A stretch of DNA of 64,000 nt from JALZKA01 sp963717635 (GTDB taxonomy: Bacteria > Actinomycetota > Thermoleophilia > Solirubrobacterales > 70-9). Position 1 is the stretch's first letter; each line of letters begins with the position of its first letter. The position numbers were made by a program, and so were the translations under genes. This document shows positions 28,209-36,192 of this stretch, one piece after another. The notes under the pieces were generated by a model, which was not told the DNA's origin, did not search any database, and saw only the letters and a program-made list of their open reading frames with translations. The stretch covers positions 2,170,001 through 2,234,000 of the forward strand of contig OY970347.1 of NCBI GenBank assembly GCA_963717635.1, given 5' to 3'.

Positions 28209-28254
28209 CACCGTTACAGTAAGTTCTAGTAACGGTGTGAAACTGCACACCGTT
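28209..28254. promoter_or_regulatory. Overlapping inverted repeats, candidate operator for the wHTH gene
   Basis: Two perfect 9-bp-arm dyads overlap. CACCGTTAC (28209-28217) pairs with GTAACGGTG (28229-28237) across 11 nt. AACGGTGTG (28231-28239) pairs with CACACCGTT (28246-28254) across 6 nt. Three CACCGTT half-sites therefore stand in alternating orientation 25 nt upstream of the regulator's ATG. There is no T tract, so a terminator is less likely. Autoregulation by the downstream protein is inferred. Confidence 0.6.
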
Positions 28255-28278
28255 CACTCGAAGAAGGGACCTTCTGCC

Positions 28279-28644
28279 ATGACACCCACCGGAGCGGTCG
28301 CCGAGGCCGCCGACCTACTGCGCGCGCGGCTGCGCGAGCTTGACTCGGAGCGCGCGAAGCTCGAGCGGGCGCTCGCGAGCCTCACCGACGGCCGCGAGGG
28401 CAAGCGCGGCCCGGGCCGCCCGCGCGGATCCTCCCCATCCGGCAAGGGCACGCGGCGGCGGCGGCGGCGAGGCGGCACCCGCGCGGATCACGCCGTGAAG
28501 CTGATCACCGAGAAGCCGGGGATCTCCGCGTCGGAGATCGCGCGCGAGCTGAAGATCAAGCCGAACTACATGTACCGCGTGCTCAGCGACCTGCAGAAGG
28601 ACGGCAAGGTCCGCAAGGACGGCCGCTCCTACCACCCGGCCTGA
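28279..28644 (+). CDS. AT-hook plus winged-helix DNA-binding protein
   Basis: This 121-residue DNA-binding protein has three parts. The N-terminal helix (AVAEAADLLRARLRELDSERAKLERALASL) has heptad-like Leu and may dimerise. An AT-hook-like GPGRPRGS and an Arg run (RRRRRRGG) follow. The C-terminal winged helix-turn-helix reads KPGISASEIARELKIKPNYMYRVLSDLQKDGKVRKDG. The ATG at 28279 has AGAAGGGA upstream. An alternative GTG start at 28237 would lie inside the palindromes. It may be a nucleoid-associated or local regulator acting on the inverted repeats in front of it. No named family is recognised. Confidence 0.78.
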   Translation: MTPTGAVAEAADLLRARLRELDSERAKLERALASLTDGREGKRGPGRPRGSSPSGKGTRRRRRRGGTRADHAVKLITEKPGISASEIARELKIKPNYMYRVLSDLQKDGKVRKDGRSYHPA

Positions 28645-28653
28645 GAACCCAGC

Positions 28654-28676
28654 CCTCGGCCTAGACGAGGCCGAGG
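28654..28676. terminator. Hairpin between the wHTH gene and mdh
   Basis: CCTCGGCCT (28654-28662) pairs perfectly with AGGCCGAGG (28668-28676) over a 5-nt loop. It lies in the 16-nt gap of two convergent genes and includes the mdh stop codon. No T tract follows on either strand, so termination would be Rho-assisted or weak. Confidence 0.4.
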
Positions 28677-29650
28677 CCGGCGACGGCTTCGCGCTCCTCG
28701 TTCAACTCGGCGACCGTTGCGTCGATCCGCGCGCGGATGGCGTCGCCGATCCGCAGGTCCGCAACGATCTCGTACTCGCCACTCGCGCAGGTGCACGGGT
28801 AGCCGGAGATGATCCCCTCGGCGATGCCGTAGGACCCGTCTGCGGGCACGCCCATCGAGACCCAGTCGCCGTCTGGGGTCCCGAGGACCCAGTCGTGGAC
28901 GTGGTCGATCGCAGCGTTGGCCGCCGACGCCGCCGAGCTGGCGCCGCGGGCGTCGATGATCGCGGCGCCGCGCTTGGCGACCGTGGGGATGAACTCGTCC
29001 ACGATCCAGGCGTCGTCGTCGACGGCCATCCAGGCCGACTCGCCGTCCACCTGGCAGTTGCCGAGGTCGGGCACTTGCGTCGTCGAGTGGTTGCCCCAGA
29101 CCGTCATGTTCGTGATCTGAGAGATCGAGACGCCGAGCTTGTGCGCGAGCTGAGCGATCGCGCGGTTGTGGTCGAGACGGAGCATCGCCGTGAACCGCTC
29201 GGCGGGAACGTCGGGCGCGTTGGACATCGCGATCAGCGCGTTCGTGTTGGCGGGGTTGCCGACGACCAGGATCCTCACGTCGTCGGCGGCGCCGGCGTTG
29301 ATCGCCTGGCCCTGCGGCTTGAAGATGCCGCCGTTCGCCTCGAGCAGATCGGAGCGCTCCATGCCGGGGCCGCGCGGCCGGGCCCCGACCAGGAGGCCGA
29401 CGTTGCAGCCGTCGAACGCGGGCGTCGCGTCGTCGTAGATGTCGATGCCAGCGAGCAGCGGGAAGGCACAGTCGTCGAGCTCCATCGCGGTCCCCTCGGC
29501 GGCCTTTACCGCGTCCGGGATCTCGAGCAGGTTCAGGTGGACGGGGGTGTCTTCGCCCAGCATCTGGCCGCTGGCGATCCGGAACAGCAGCGCATAGCCG
29601 ATCTGGCCGGCGGCGCCGGTGACGGTGACCTTGACGGGGGACGGACTCAC
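28661..29650 (-). CDS. mdh: Malate dehydrogenase
   Basis: This NAD-type malate dehydrogenase of 329 residues is a TCA-cycle enzyme interconverting malate and oxaloacetate. The nucleotide-binding motif is VTVTGAAGQIGYALLFRIASG. The substrate loop is VGARPRGPGMERSDLLEANG, with its catalytic Arg residues. VVGNPANTNALIA and the catalytic His in MTVWGNHSTTQVPD follow. It belongs to the cytosolic-MDH-like group common in actinobacteria. The GTG start overlaps the icd stop as GTGA, so icd-mdh is one coupled unit. Both enzymes feed the TCA cycle with the sdh operons in this window. Confidence 0.97.
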   Translation of the reverse strand: MSPSPVKVTVTGAAGQIGYALLFRIASGQMLGEDTPVHLNLLEIPDAVKAAEGTAMELDDCAFPLLAGIDIYDDATPAFDGCNVGLLVGARPRGPGMERSDLLEANGGIFKPQGQAINAGAADDVRILVVGNPANTNALIAMSNAPDVPAERFTAMLRLDHNRAIAQLAHKLGVSISQITNMTVWGNHSTTQVPDLGNCQVDGESAWMAVDDDAWIVDEFIPTVAKRGAAIIDARGASSAASAANAAIDHVHDWVLGTPDGDWVSMGVPADGSYGIAEGIISGYPCTCASGEYEIVADLRIGDAIRARIDATVAELNEEREAVAGLGLV

Positions 29651-30867
29651 TGATTCATCTCCTTCTGCAGGTTTTCGTCAATCGACGCGAGGAACTCCTG
29701 GGTCGTCTGGAACTCCTGATCGGAGCCGACCAGGAGCGCGAGGTCCTTGGTCATCTTGCCGCTCTCGACCGTCTCGACGCACACGCGCTCGAGCGTCCCG
29801 GCGAACTTTGTGACCTCCGGGGTCTCATCCATCCGGCCGCGGGCGCCGAGGCCGCGCGTCCAGGCGAAGATCGAGGCGATCGGGTTGGTCGAGGTCGGGT
29901 TGCCCTTCTGATGCTCGCGGAAGTGGCGGGTGACGGTGCCGTGAGCCGCCTCGGCCTCGACGGTCTTCCCGTCGGGCGTCATCAGCACGCTCGTCATCAG
30001 CCCGAGGGAGCCGAAGCCCTGCGCGACCGTGTCGGACTGGACGTCGCCGTCATAGTTCTTGCAGGCCCAGACGTAGCCGCCCTCCCACTTCAGCGCGGCG
30101 GCGACCATGTCGTCGATCAGGCGGTGCTCGTAGGTAAGCCCCTTGGCCTCGAAATCGTCTTTGAACTCCGCGTCGAAGACCTCCTGGAACAGGTCCTTGA
30201 AGCGCCCGTCGTACGTCTTCAGGATCGTGTTCTTGGTCGACATGTAGACCGGGACGCCGCGGTCGAGCCCGTAGCGCAGCGAGGCACGCGCGAAGTCGCG
30301 GATCGACGCGTCGAGGTTGTACATCGCCATCGCGACGCCGCCACCCTCGGGGAAGTCGAAGACCTCGAGCTCGATCGGCTCCGAGCCGTCCTTTGGGGTG
30401 AAGGTGAGCATCAGCTTGCCCTCGCCCGGGATCAGCGTGTCGGTCGCGCGGTACTGGTCGCCGAACGCGTGACGGCCGATGATGATCGGCTTGGTCCAAC
30501 CCGGCACCAGGCGGGGGATGTTCGAGATCACGATCGGCTCGCGGAAGATGACGCCGCCGAGGATGTTCCGGATCGTCCCGTTCGGCGAGCGGTACATCTC
30601 CTTCAGGCCGAACTCCTCGACCCTGGCTTCGTCGGGGGTGATCGTCGCGCACTTGACGCCGACGCCGTGTCGCTTGATCGCGTTGGCAGCGTCGACTGTG
30701 ATCTGGTCGTCGCTGGCGTCCCGGCTCTCGATCCCGAGGTCGTAGTAGGAGAGCTCGAGCTCGAGATAGGGCAGGATCAGCTGCTCCTTGATGAAGGCCC
30801 AGATGATCCGGGTCATCTCGTCGCCGTCGAGCTCGACGATCGGGTTGGCGACTTTGATCTTGGCCAT
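29647..30867 (-). CDS. icd: NADP-dependent isocitrate dehydrogenase
   Basis: This homodimeric NADP-dependent isocitrate dehydrogenase of 406 residues resembles the eukaryotic cytosolic type. It starts KVANPIVELDGDEMTRIIW. The substrate loop is YRSPNGTIRNILGG with the isocitrate-binding Ser and Arg. IIGRHAFGDQYRATD follows, then the metal-binding Asp region YDGDVQSDTVAQGFGSLG and EAAHGTVTRHF. The enzyme makes 2-oxoglutarate and NADPH. An AAGGA ribosome site precedes the ATG. The next gene, mdh, overlaps by 4 nt. Confidence 0.98.
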   Translation of the reverse strand: MAKIKVANPIVELDGDEMTRIIWAFIKEQLILPYLELELSYYDLGIESRDASDDQITVDAANAIKRHGVGVKCATITPDEARVEEFGLKEMYRSPNGTIRNILGGVIFREPIVISNIPRLVPGWTKPIIIGRHAFGDQYRATDTLIPGEGKLMLTFTPKDGSEPIELEVFDFPEGGGVAMAMYNLDASIRDFARASLRYGLDRGVPVYMSTKNTILKTYDGRFKDLFQEVFDAEFKDDFEAKGLTYEHRLIDDMVAAALKWEGGYVWACKNYDGDVQSDTVAQGFGSLGLMTSVLMTPDGKTVEAEAAHGTVTRHFREHQKGNPTSTNPIASIFAWTRGLGARGRMDETPEVTKFAGTLERVCVETVESGKMTKDLALLVGSDQEFQTTQEFLASIDENLQKEMNQ

Positions 30868-30969
30868 GCGGGAGCGTCCTTCTGACTCGGGGGCCGGGGG
30901 CGCGCGATGCTATCTACGTTGCCCCGCCGCCTCAGTCCACCGTCGGGGTGAGCCGGGGATGCAGACTGT

Positions 30970-30989
30970 TTGCTACGGTGCGGTAGCAA
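30970..30989 (+). promoter_or_regulatory. Inverted repeat with -10-like box before the SCP2 gene
   Basis: TTGCTAC (30970-30976) and GTAGCAA (30983-30989) form a perfect 7-bp dyad around a 6-nt centre. Inside it TACGGT (30974-30979) lies 9 nt before the ATG at 30989. The site may combine a leaderless promoter and an operator. Confidence 0.4.
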
Positions 30990-31435
30990 TGGCCGCCCTC
31001 GCCGCCATCGGAAGCCGCTTCGACGCCGCCACGCTGGCGCGACTTGCGCGGCGCACGCCCGAGCCGTTGCTTCGGGCCGCCGTCCTGCCCCCCACCCGCG
31101 GGCTGGTGATCGCCGAGATCTTCCGGCGCATGCCGAGCGAGCTGAAGCCCACGGCGGCGGCGACCGACGCCGTGATCCGGTGGCGGATCACGGCCGGCAC
31201 GGACGAGCCTGTCCGGATTTGGTTCCTGGTCTTCGCCGACGGCCGCTGCCGCACGACCACGAAGGAGCCCGACGGCGAGCCCCGCACGACCCTCACCGTT
31301 TCCGCCCTCGACTTCCTGCGCCTTGCGGCCGGCACCGAGCCGCCGATGGCGCTGTTCCAGAGCGGGCGGATCAAGATCTCCGGCGACATGTTCTTCGCTG
31401 CCCAGCTGCAGGGGATGTTCAGAATCCCCGCGTAA
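30989..31435 (+). CDS. SCP2 sterol-binding domain protein
   Basis: This 148-residue protein is mainly one SCP2 (sterol carrier protein 2-like) domain. It shows AVIRWRITAGTDEPVRIWFLVFADGRC, then TLTVSALDFLRLAAGTEPPMALFQSGRIKISGDMFFAAQLQGMF, the typical domain end with the SGxIKxxGD motif. SCP2 domains bind fatty acids, acyl-CoA or sterol-like lipids in a hydrophobic tunnel. An earlier ATG at 30959 would add ten residues; the later one is preferred for its TACGGT box. The gene precedes an AidB-like dehydrogenase and an enoyl-CoA hydratase, which suggests a lipid-catabolic cluster. Confidence 0.85.
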   Translation: MAALAAIGSRFDAATLARLARRTPEPLLRAAVLPPTRGLVIAEIFRRMPSELKPTAAATDAVIRWRITAGTDEPVRIWFLVFADGRCRTTTKEPDGEPRTTLTVSALDFLRLAAGTEPPMALFQSGRIKISGDMFFAAQLQGMFRIPA

Positions 31436-31463
31436 ACCGCGAGGCTCTGCGAGAATCGCGGCG

Positions 31464-33131
31464 ATGGCAACCGTCGAGGACAGAACCGGCCACACGACCC
31501 ACGAGGTCCTGAACCAGGCCACGCCGCTCGAGAACCACAACGTCTTCGACGGCGACCGGGTGCTGGTCGAGGCGCTCAAGCGCGAGGGTGCGGACTGGGC
31601 CGAGGGGGCCGCGCACGAGGTCGGCGCGTTTGCCGGCAGCGCCCTGGCCCAACGCTGGGGCCGCGAGGCAAACGAAAACCCGCCGAAGCTCAGGACCCAT
31701 GACCGCTTCGGGCACCGGATCGACGAGGTCGAGTTCCACCCCGCATGGCACGAGCTGCTGAAGGCGGGCGTCGGCTTCGGGCTCCACTCGCTGCCCTGGC
31801 GCGAGCCGCATCCGGGCGCGCACGTCGCCCGCTCGGCGATGTTCATGTGCTTCGGCCAGGCGGAGGCGGGCGTCGGCTGTCCGATCTCGATGACGTACTC
31901 CGCCGTGCCGGCGGTCCGGGCGCAGCCGGAGCTGGCCGCGGAGTGGGAGCCGCGCTTCACGTCCAACTCCTACGACGGCGAGCGCCTCCGCCCCGCGCCC
32001 GACAAGGCCGGGGCGCTCTGCGGCATGGCGATGACCGAAAAGCAGGGCGGATCAGACGTGCGGGTGAACACCACCACGGCGCGTCCGGTCAACGGCGGCG
32101 GGCCGGGCGCCGAGTACGAGCTGACCGGCCACAAGTGGTTCTGCTCGGCTCCGATGTGCGATGCGTTCCTGGTTCTCGCCCAGGCCCCGGGCGGCCTGTC
32201 CTGCTTCCTGCTCCCGCGCTTCACCCCCGACGGCCAGCGCAACCGGATGCACCTCCAGCGGCTCAAGGACAAGCTCGGCAACCGCTCGAACGCCTCCTCC
32301 GAGGTCGAGTTCCGTGGTGCCTGGGCGCGGATGATCGGCGAGGAGGGACGGGGCGTACCGACGATCATCGACATGGTCAACCACACCCGGCTCGACTGCG
32401 TGATCGGCGGCGCGGGCGCGATGCGGGCGGGCACCGGCTACGCGATCCACCACTGTTCGCAGCGGGCTGCGTTCGGCAAGCTTCTGGTCGAGCAGCCGCT
32501 GATGCAAAACGTTCTGGCGGATCTGGCGATCGAGTCCGAAGCCGCGACCGTCGCGGCGATGCGGCTGGCACGCGCCTACGACGAGGCCGCGGCCGGCGAC
32601 GCTCAGGCAACCGAGTTCCGCCGGCTCGCGAACGCCGTCCTCAAGTACTGGCTGAACAAGCGGGCGCCCACCCACGCCGCCGAGGCGCTCGAGTGCTTCG
32701 GGGGCAACGGCTACGTCGAGGAGTCGGGCATGCCGCGGCTCTACCGCGAGGTGCCGCTGAACTCGATCTGGGAGGGCTCGGGCAATGTTCAGTGCCTGGA
32801 CGTCCTGCGCGGGATGGCTCGGAACATCGCGGCGCTCAACGCGTTCTTCGACGAGGTCGACGCCGCCGCGGGCGCCGACGAGCGCCTCGACGCCGCAGTC
32901 GCCGAGCTGCGCGAGGAGTTGCGCGACCTCGACGCGATCGAGACCCGCGCTCGCAGGGTGGTCGAGTGGATGGCGCTGGTCCTGCAGGGCTCGCTCCTGG
33001 TCCGCCATGGCGACCAGGCCGTGGCCGATGCGTTCTGTGCGTCGCGCCTGGGCGGCGACGCCGGCCGGGCATTCGGGACGCTGCCGCCCGGCACGGACTT
33101 CGCCGGCATCATCGCCCGCCACGCACCGTGA
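31464..33131 (+). CDS. Acyl-CoA dehydrogenase, AidB-type
   Basis: This FAD-dependent acyl-CoA dehydrogenase of 555 residues is of the AidB branch. The N-terminal THEVLNQATPLENHNVFDGDRVLVEAL is characteristic of AidB. The core shows MAMTEKQGGSDVRVNTT, ELTGHKWFCSAPMCDAFLVLAQ, the FAD region RLKDKLGNRSNASSEVEF and ECFGGNGYVEESGMPRLYREVPLNSIWEGSGN. E. coli AidB is tied to the response to alkylating agents and binds DNA; actinobacterial homologues are often true isovaleryl-CoA-like dehydrogenases. I cannot tell which applies. It lies between an SCP2 gene and an enoyl-CoA hydratase. Confidence 0.93.
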   Translation: MATVEDRTGHTTHEVLNQATPLENHNVFDGDRVLVEALKREGADWAEGAAHEVGAFAGSALAQRWGREANENPPKLRTHDRFGHRIDEVEFHPAWHELLKAGVGFGLHSLPWREPHPGAHVARSAMFMCFGQAEAGVGCPISMTYSAVPAVRAQPELAAEWEPRFTSNSYDGERLRPAPDKAGALCGMAMTEKQGGSDVRVNTTTARPVNGGGPGAEYELTGHKWFCSAPMCDAFLVLAQAPGGLSCFLLPRFTPDGQRNRMHLQRLKDKLGNRSNASSEVEFRGAWARMIGEEGRGVPTIIDMVNHTRLDCVIGGAGAMRAGTGYAIHHCSQRAAFGKLLVEQPLMQNVLADLAIESEAATVAAMRLARAYDEAAAGDAQATEFRRLANAVLKYWLNKRAPTHAAEALECFGGNGYVEESGMPRLYREVPLNSIWEGSGNVQCLDVLRGMARNIAALNAFFDEVDAAAGADERLDAAVAELREELRDLDAIETRARRVVEWMALVLQGSLLVRHGDQAVADAFCASRLGGDAGRAFGTLPPGTDFAGIIARHAP

Positions 33132-33189
33132 GCGCGGAGCTCGACAAGGGAGCCTGTATCTCCGGCGGAGCGCGAACCAAGGTGTTTTG

Positions 33190-33990
33190 TTGAATCCCGA
33201 GCGCGTCACGATCGAGCTCGCAGACGGCGTCGCCGACGTCCGGCTGACGCGCGCCGACAAGCACAACGCGCTCGACCCGGAGATGTTCCGGTCGCTCGAC
33301 GCCGCGCTGGATGAGCTGCGGAGCGTCAATGGCCTGCGAGCGGTGGTGCTGTCGGGCGACGGGCCCAGCTTCTGCTCGGGCCTCGATTTCCCGAGCTTCA
33401 TGGAGCAGGGCCTGGACATCTCGACCGAGCTCTTCTCGCACCGGAACGGCGACGCCGCGAACTTCGCCCAGCGCGTCACCTACGACTGGCAGCGTCTGCC
33501 GGTGCCGGTGATCGCGGCGCTGCACGGCAACTGCATCGGCGGCGGCGCCCAGCTCGCGCTGGCGCCCGACATCCGGATCGCCGGCCCTGATCTGCGGATC
33601 TCGATCCTGGAGATCAAGTACGGGCTGATCCCGGACATGGGCGTCACCCAGACCCTGCCGCACCTGGTGGGGCTCGACGTGGCCAAGGAGCTGGTCTTCA
33701 CCGGCCGCGCCGTGTTGGCCGAGGAGGCCCTGCGGATCGGGCTGGTGACGCGCCTGGCGGATGACCCGCGCGCCGCTGCCCTGGAGCTGGCGCAGGAGAT
33801 CGCGAGCCGGTCACCCGATGCGATCCGGCGCGGTAAGCGCCTCCTGAACGAGACCGTCTGGGCCCACTCCGAGGAGACGCTGGAACTCGAGGAGACCCTC
33901 CAGCGCGAGCTGCTCGGCTCGCCGAACCAGCTCGCGGCGGTCCAGGCAGCGTTCAGCAAGCAGCCGGCCGAATTCACGGATCCGCAGTAG
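33190..33990 (+). CDS. Enoyl-CoA hydratase/isomerase (crotonase) family protein
   Basis: This crotonase-fold protein of 266 residues begins NPERVTIELADGVADVRLTRADKHNALD. The oxyanion-hole segment FCSGLDFPSF and the HGNCIGGGAQLALAPDIRIA motif are intact. The catalytic region is ILEIKYGLIPDMGVTQTLP. An Asp in the PDMG position and Glu upstream fit an isomerase or hydratase; the substrate is not evident. The start is a TTG at 33190, preceded by AAGGTG. Other starts upstream would overlap the AidB gene in another frame. It follows AidB by 58 nt and may be cotranscribed with it. Confidence 0.88.
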   Translation: MNPERVTIELADGVADVRLTRADKHNALDPEMFRSLDAALDELRSVNGLRAVVLSGDGPSFCSGLDFPSFMEQGLDISTELFSHRNGDAANFAQRVTYDWQRLPVPVIAALHGNCIGGGAQLALAPDIRIAGPDLRISILEIKYGLIPDMGVTQTLPHLVGLDVAKELVFTGRAVLAEEALRIGLVTRLADDPRAAALELAQEIASRSPDAIRRGKRLLNETVWAHSEETLELEETLQRELLGSPNQLAAVQAAFSKQPAEFTDPQ

Positions 33991-34011
33991 GCATCATCAG
34001 CGGCGTAAGCC

Positions 34012-34153
34012 GCGAAACCCGGCTTCTCGGTCGGGATCGCCGCGACCGATTCAGCTGCGGAAACGTTTAGACGACCTGTGGCGAGCCGCCGATGCAGCCA
34101 GGCACGAGGCGAAGCGTGCCGGCGGCAACGCCGTCCGGTTGGCCTCGGCCTGA
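34012..34153 (+). pseudogene. Degenerate C-terminal remnant of a GGDEF (diguanylate cyclase) domain
   Basis: No intact gene is present, but two reading frames together give the end of a GGDEF domain. Frame one reads FSVGIAATDSAAETF (about 34024-34068). After a +1 shift near 34066 the other frame continues LWRAADAARHEAKRAGGN and ends at TGA 34153. This matches the family's SxGxA strand and its final ADxAxYxAKxxGxN helix. The first part of the gene is missing. Confidence 0.6.
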
Positions 34154-34170
34154 GCCTCACGGTCGCTCAC

Positions 34171-34176
34171 TACGAT
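34171..34176 (+). promoter_or_regulatory. Possible -10 box of the M50 protease gene (TACGAT)
   Basis: TACGAT lies 7 nt before the ATG at 34184 and fits the leaderless pattern found repeatedly in this window. It favours that ATG over another ATG 9 nt earlier. Confidence 0.4.
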
Positions 34177-34183
34177 GCCTGTC

Positions 34184-35377
34184 ATGCCCGCGCGCGCCGC
34201 GCTGACCCTGTTCCACGTTCGGGGAATCCGGATCGGCGTCGATTACTCGTGGTTCTTCGTCCTGTTCCTCGTGATCATTTGGCTGTCGGACTACTACGAG
34301 TCGCTGCTCGGAAATGACGCCGGCGGCGAGCCGTACCTGCTGGCCGTGATCAGCGCCCTGGCGTTCTTTGGCTCGATCCTTCTCCACGAGCTTGGTCATG
34401 CGCTGGTCGCTCTGCGAAACGGGATCGGCATCTCCGAGATCACGTTGTGGCTGTTCGGCGGCGTCGCCCGGATGTCGCGCGACACCGATTCGGCCGGGAC
34501 GGAATTCAGGATCGCTGCGGCCGGGCCGGCCGTGACGCTTCTCATCGCCCTCGCATGCACCGCCGCCGGCGTCGCGCTCGCGGGCTCCGAGCAGGGATTC
34601 CTCGACGCGATGGTCGTCGACAAGGGCGCCGCAGTGTCCGGCGGACTGGCGGTGATCGCCTGGCTCGCGAGCATCAACGCGCTGGTGCTGATCTTCAACC
34701 TGATCCCGGCGTTCCCGCTCGACGGCGGGCGGATCGCGCGAGCCATCGCCTGGAAGCTGACCGGCGACCGCAACCGGGCGACCCGCTTCGCGGCCAACCT
34801 CGGTCAAGGATTCTCGTACGTCTTCATCGCGATCGGCGTCCTGCTGCTGGTCCAGGGCGCGGTCCTTTCGGGAATCTGGATCGCCCTGATCGGCTTCCTG
34901 CTGGGCTCGGCGGCGCGCGGTACGGCGGCTCGGACCGAGGTCACCAGCCGGATCGAGGGGATCAGCGTGGCCGACGTGATGGACACGGACCCGGTCGCGA
35001 TCCCCGACGACGCCACCGTCGAGCGCGCACTCGACGAGTTCTTCCTGCGCTATCGCTGGCCGTGGTTCCCGGTGACCGACGCAGCCCAGCGGTTCCTCGG
35101 CCTCCTGGTTCGCGAATCCGCGGACGCGGTGCCTGAGCCGGTGCGCGCGACGCAGCGGGTCGGCGAGGTCTTCGAGGCCGACGCCAGCGGCAGCCTGCAG
35201 GTTCTCGCCGACGCTCCGCTCGAGTCGCTGCTGGGCAACGAGGCGCTGCGCCGGCTCGGCGGGCTGGCCGCGGTCGACGCCGACGGCAAGCTGCGCGGGA
35301 TCATCACCGCGCAGCAGGTGGGTCGGGCGTTGCGTGACGCGCTGATCCCCACCGATTCGGCCGCCGGCCAAAGCTGA
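34184..35377 (+). CDS. Site-2 protease (M50) family membrane metalloprotease with CBS domains
   Basis: This membrane zinc metalloprotease of the SREBP site-2 family has 397 residues. HELGH at residues 68-72 within SILLHELGHALVALRNG is the active site, and NLIPAFPLDGGRIARAI supplies the third ligand. About six hydrophobic segments occupy the first 240 residues. The cytoplasmic C-terminal 150 residues hold a CBS pair (VADVMDTDPVAIPDDATVERALDEF and later GGLAAVDADGKLRGIIT), as in FtsH-like Rip3 and SpoIVFB-type enzymes that sense nucleotides. The substrate is unknown. An alternative start at 34175 would add three residues. sdhC follows 18 nt after its stop. Confidence 0.92.
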   Translation: MPARAALTLFHVRGIRIGVDYSWFFVLFLVIIWLSDYYESLLGNDAGGEPYLLAVISALAFFGSILLHELGHALVALRNGIGISEITLWLFGGVARMSRDTDSAGTEFRIAAAGPAVTLLIALACTAAGVALAGSEQGFLDAMVVDKGAAVSGGLAVIAWLASINALVLIFNLIPAFPLDGGRIARAIAWKLTGDRNRATRFAANLGQGFSYVFIAIGVLLLVQGAVLSGIWIALIGFLLGSAARGTAARTEVTSRIEGISVADVMDTDPVAIPDDATVERALDEFFLRYRWPWFPVTDAAQRFLGLLVRESADAVPEPVRATQRVGEVFEADASGSLQVLADAPLESLLGNEALRRLGGLAAVDADGKLRGIITAQQVGRALRDALIPTDSAAGQS

Positions 35378-35383
35378 GGCGTT

Positions 35384-35389
35384 TAGGAT
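35384..35389 (+). promoter_or_regulatory. Possible -10 box of the sdhCAB operon (TAGGAT)
   Basis: TAGGAT ends 6 nt before the GTG start of sdhC at 35396, so transcription could begin at the start codon itself. The site lies just after the M50 stop codon. Confidence 0.4.
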
Positions 35390-35395
35390 CGCGCC

Positions 35396-36136
35396 GTGAG
35401 CGCTCCCGCGACGATGCCCGCCGAGCGCGGCAGCGCGCCCTCACGGGGGGCCTGGCTGCGCGAGGTCTGGCACGCCTCGATCGGCAAGAAGGTGATCGTC
35501 GCGATCACCGGATTCGTGCTCGTGCTCTACGTCGTCTTGCACATGCTCGGGAACCTGAAGGCGTTCCAGGGCGTGGGCGCTGACGGGGCGGCGATCGACC
35601 ACTACGCCGAATGGCTGCGGACCGTGGGCGAGCCCGTGATCCCCTACGAGGGGATCCTATGGACGGTCCGCATCGTCCTGCTGGCCTGCTTCGTGATCCA
35701 CATCACCGGGGTGATCCAGCTGGCGCGCAGAAACAGCGCCGCCCGGCCCGACGGCCACCCGGCCCCGCGGATCAAGCGCTCGTTCGCGGCCCGCACGATG
35801 CTGTTCGGCGGCCTCTTTTTGCTGGCGTTCGTGATCTTCCACATCCTGCACTTCACGACCGGCACGATCGACCCCGGCTCGTTCGCGCAGGGCGCCGTTT
35901 ACCACAACCTGAGGGAGGCGTTCGAGAGCCCGTTCTTCCTGGCGATCTACGTCGCGGCCGCGACGGTGCTGGGCGTCCACCTGTACCACGCCGTCTGGAG
36001 CTCGGTCCAGACGGCCGGCTGGGACAAGCCGAACCGCAACCCGACCTTCCGCCGAATCTCGACCGGCGTCGCGCTCGCGGTCGCGATCGGCTTCGCCGCG
36101 ATGCCGATTGCGTTTTTCACTGGAGTAATTGGATGA
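35396..36136 (+). CDS. sdhC: Succinate dehydrogenase cytochrome b subunit (type B)
   Basis: This 246-residue diheme cytochrome b membrane anchor of succinate:menaquinone oxidoreductase has five hydrophobic helices. These include VIVAITGFVLVLYVVLHMLGN, WTVRIVLLACFVIHITGV, MLFGGLFLLAFVIFHILH, FFLAIYVAAATVLGVHLYHAVW and VALAVAIGFAAMPIAFF. The five-helix single-subunit layout, with His in VLHMLGN, VIHITGV, IFHILHF and HLYHAVW, is the type-B heme-ligand pattern. Its stop overlaps a 19-codon ORF that runs directly into the flavoprotein gene. The GTG start has a TAGGAT box 6 nt upstream. Confidence 0.95.
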   Translation: MSAPATMPAERGSAPSRGAWLREVWHASIGKKVIVAITGFVLVLYVVLHMLGNLKAFQGVGADGAAIDHYAEWLRTVGEPVIPYEGILWTVRIVLLACFVIHITGVIQLARRNSAARPDGHPAPRIKRSFAARTMLFGGLFLLAFVIFHILHFTTGTIDPGSFAQGAVYHNLREAFESPFFLAIYVAAATVLGVHLYHAVWSSVQTAGWDKPNRNPTFRRISTGVALAVAIGFAAMPIAFFTGVIG

Positions 36137-36192
36137 GCGACGTAAGGCGCGAAAGCATGTTTGCCCCCCTGGTAAGGGCTGGTACTGATTGA
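36133..36192 (+). CDS. 19-codon micro-ORF bridging sdhC and sdhA
   Basis: ATG at 36133 overlaps the sdhC stop as ATGA, and its own stop TGA (36190-36192) shares one base with the ATG of sdhA (TGATG). The peptide would be MSDVRRESMFAPLVRAGTD. The exact double coupling means ribosomes finishing sdhC could carry on through the micro-ORF to sdhA. No function can be assigned to the peptide; it may serve only translational coupling. It has no clear ribosome site of its own. Confidence 0.45.
   Translation: MSDVRRESMFAPLVRAGTD

Noticed and set aside
30932..31966. Minus-strand frame across the SCP2 and AidB genes
   Set aside because: It is antisense to two recognisable genes and has no motifs.
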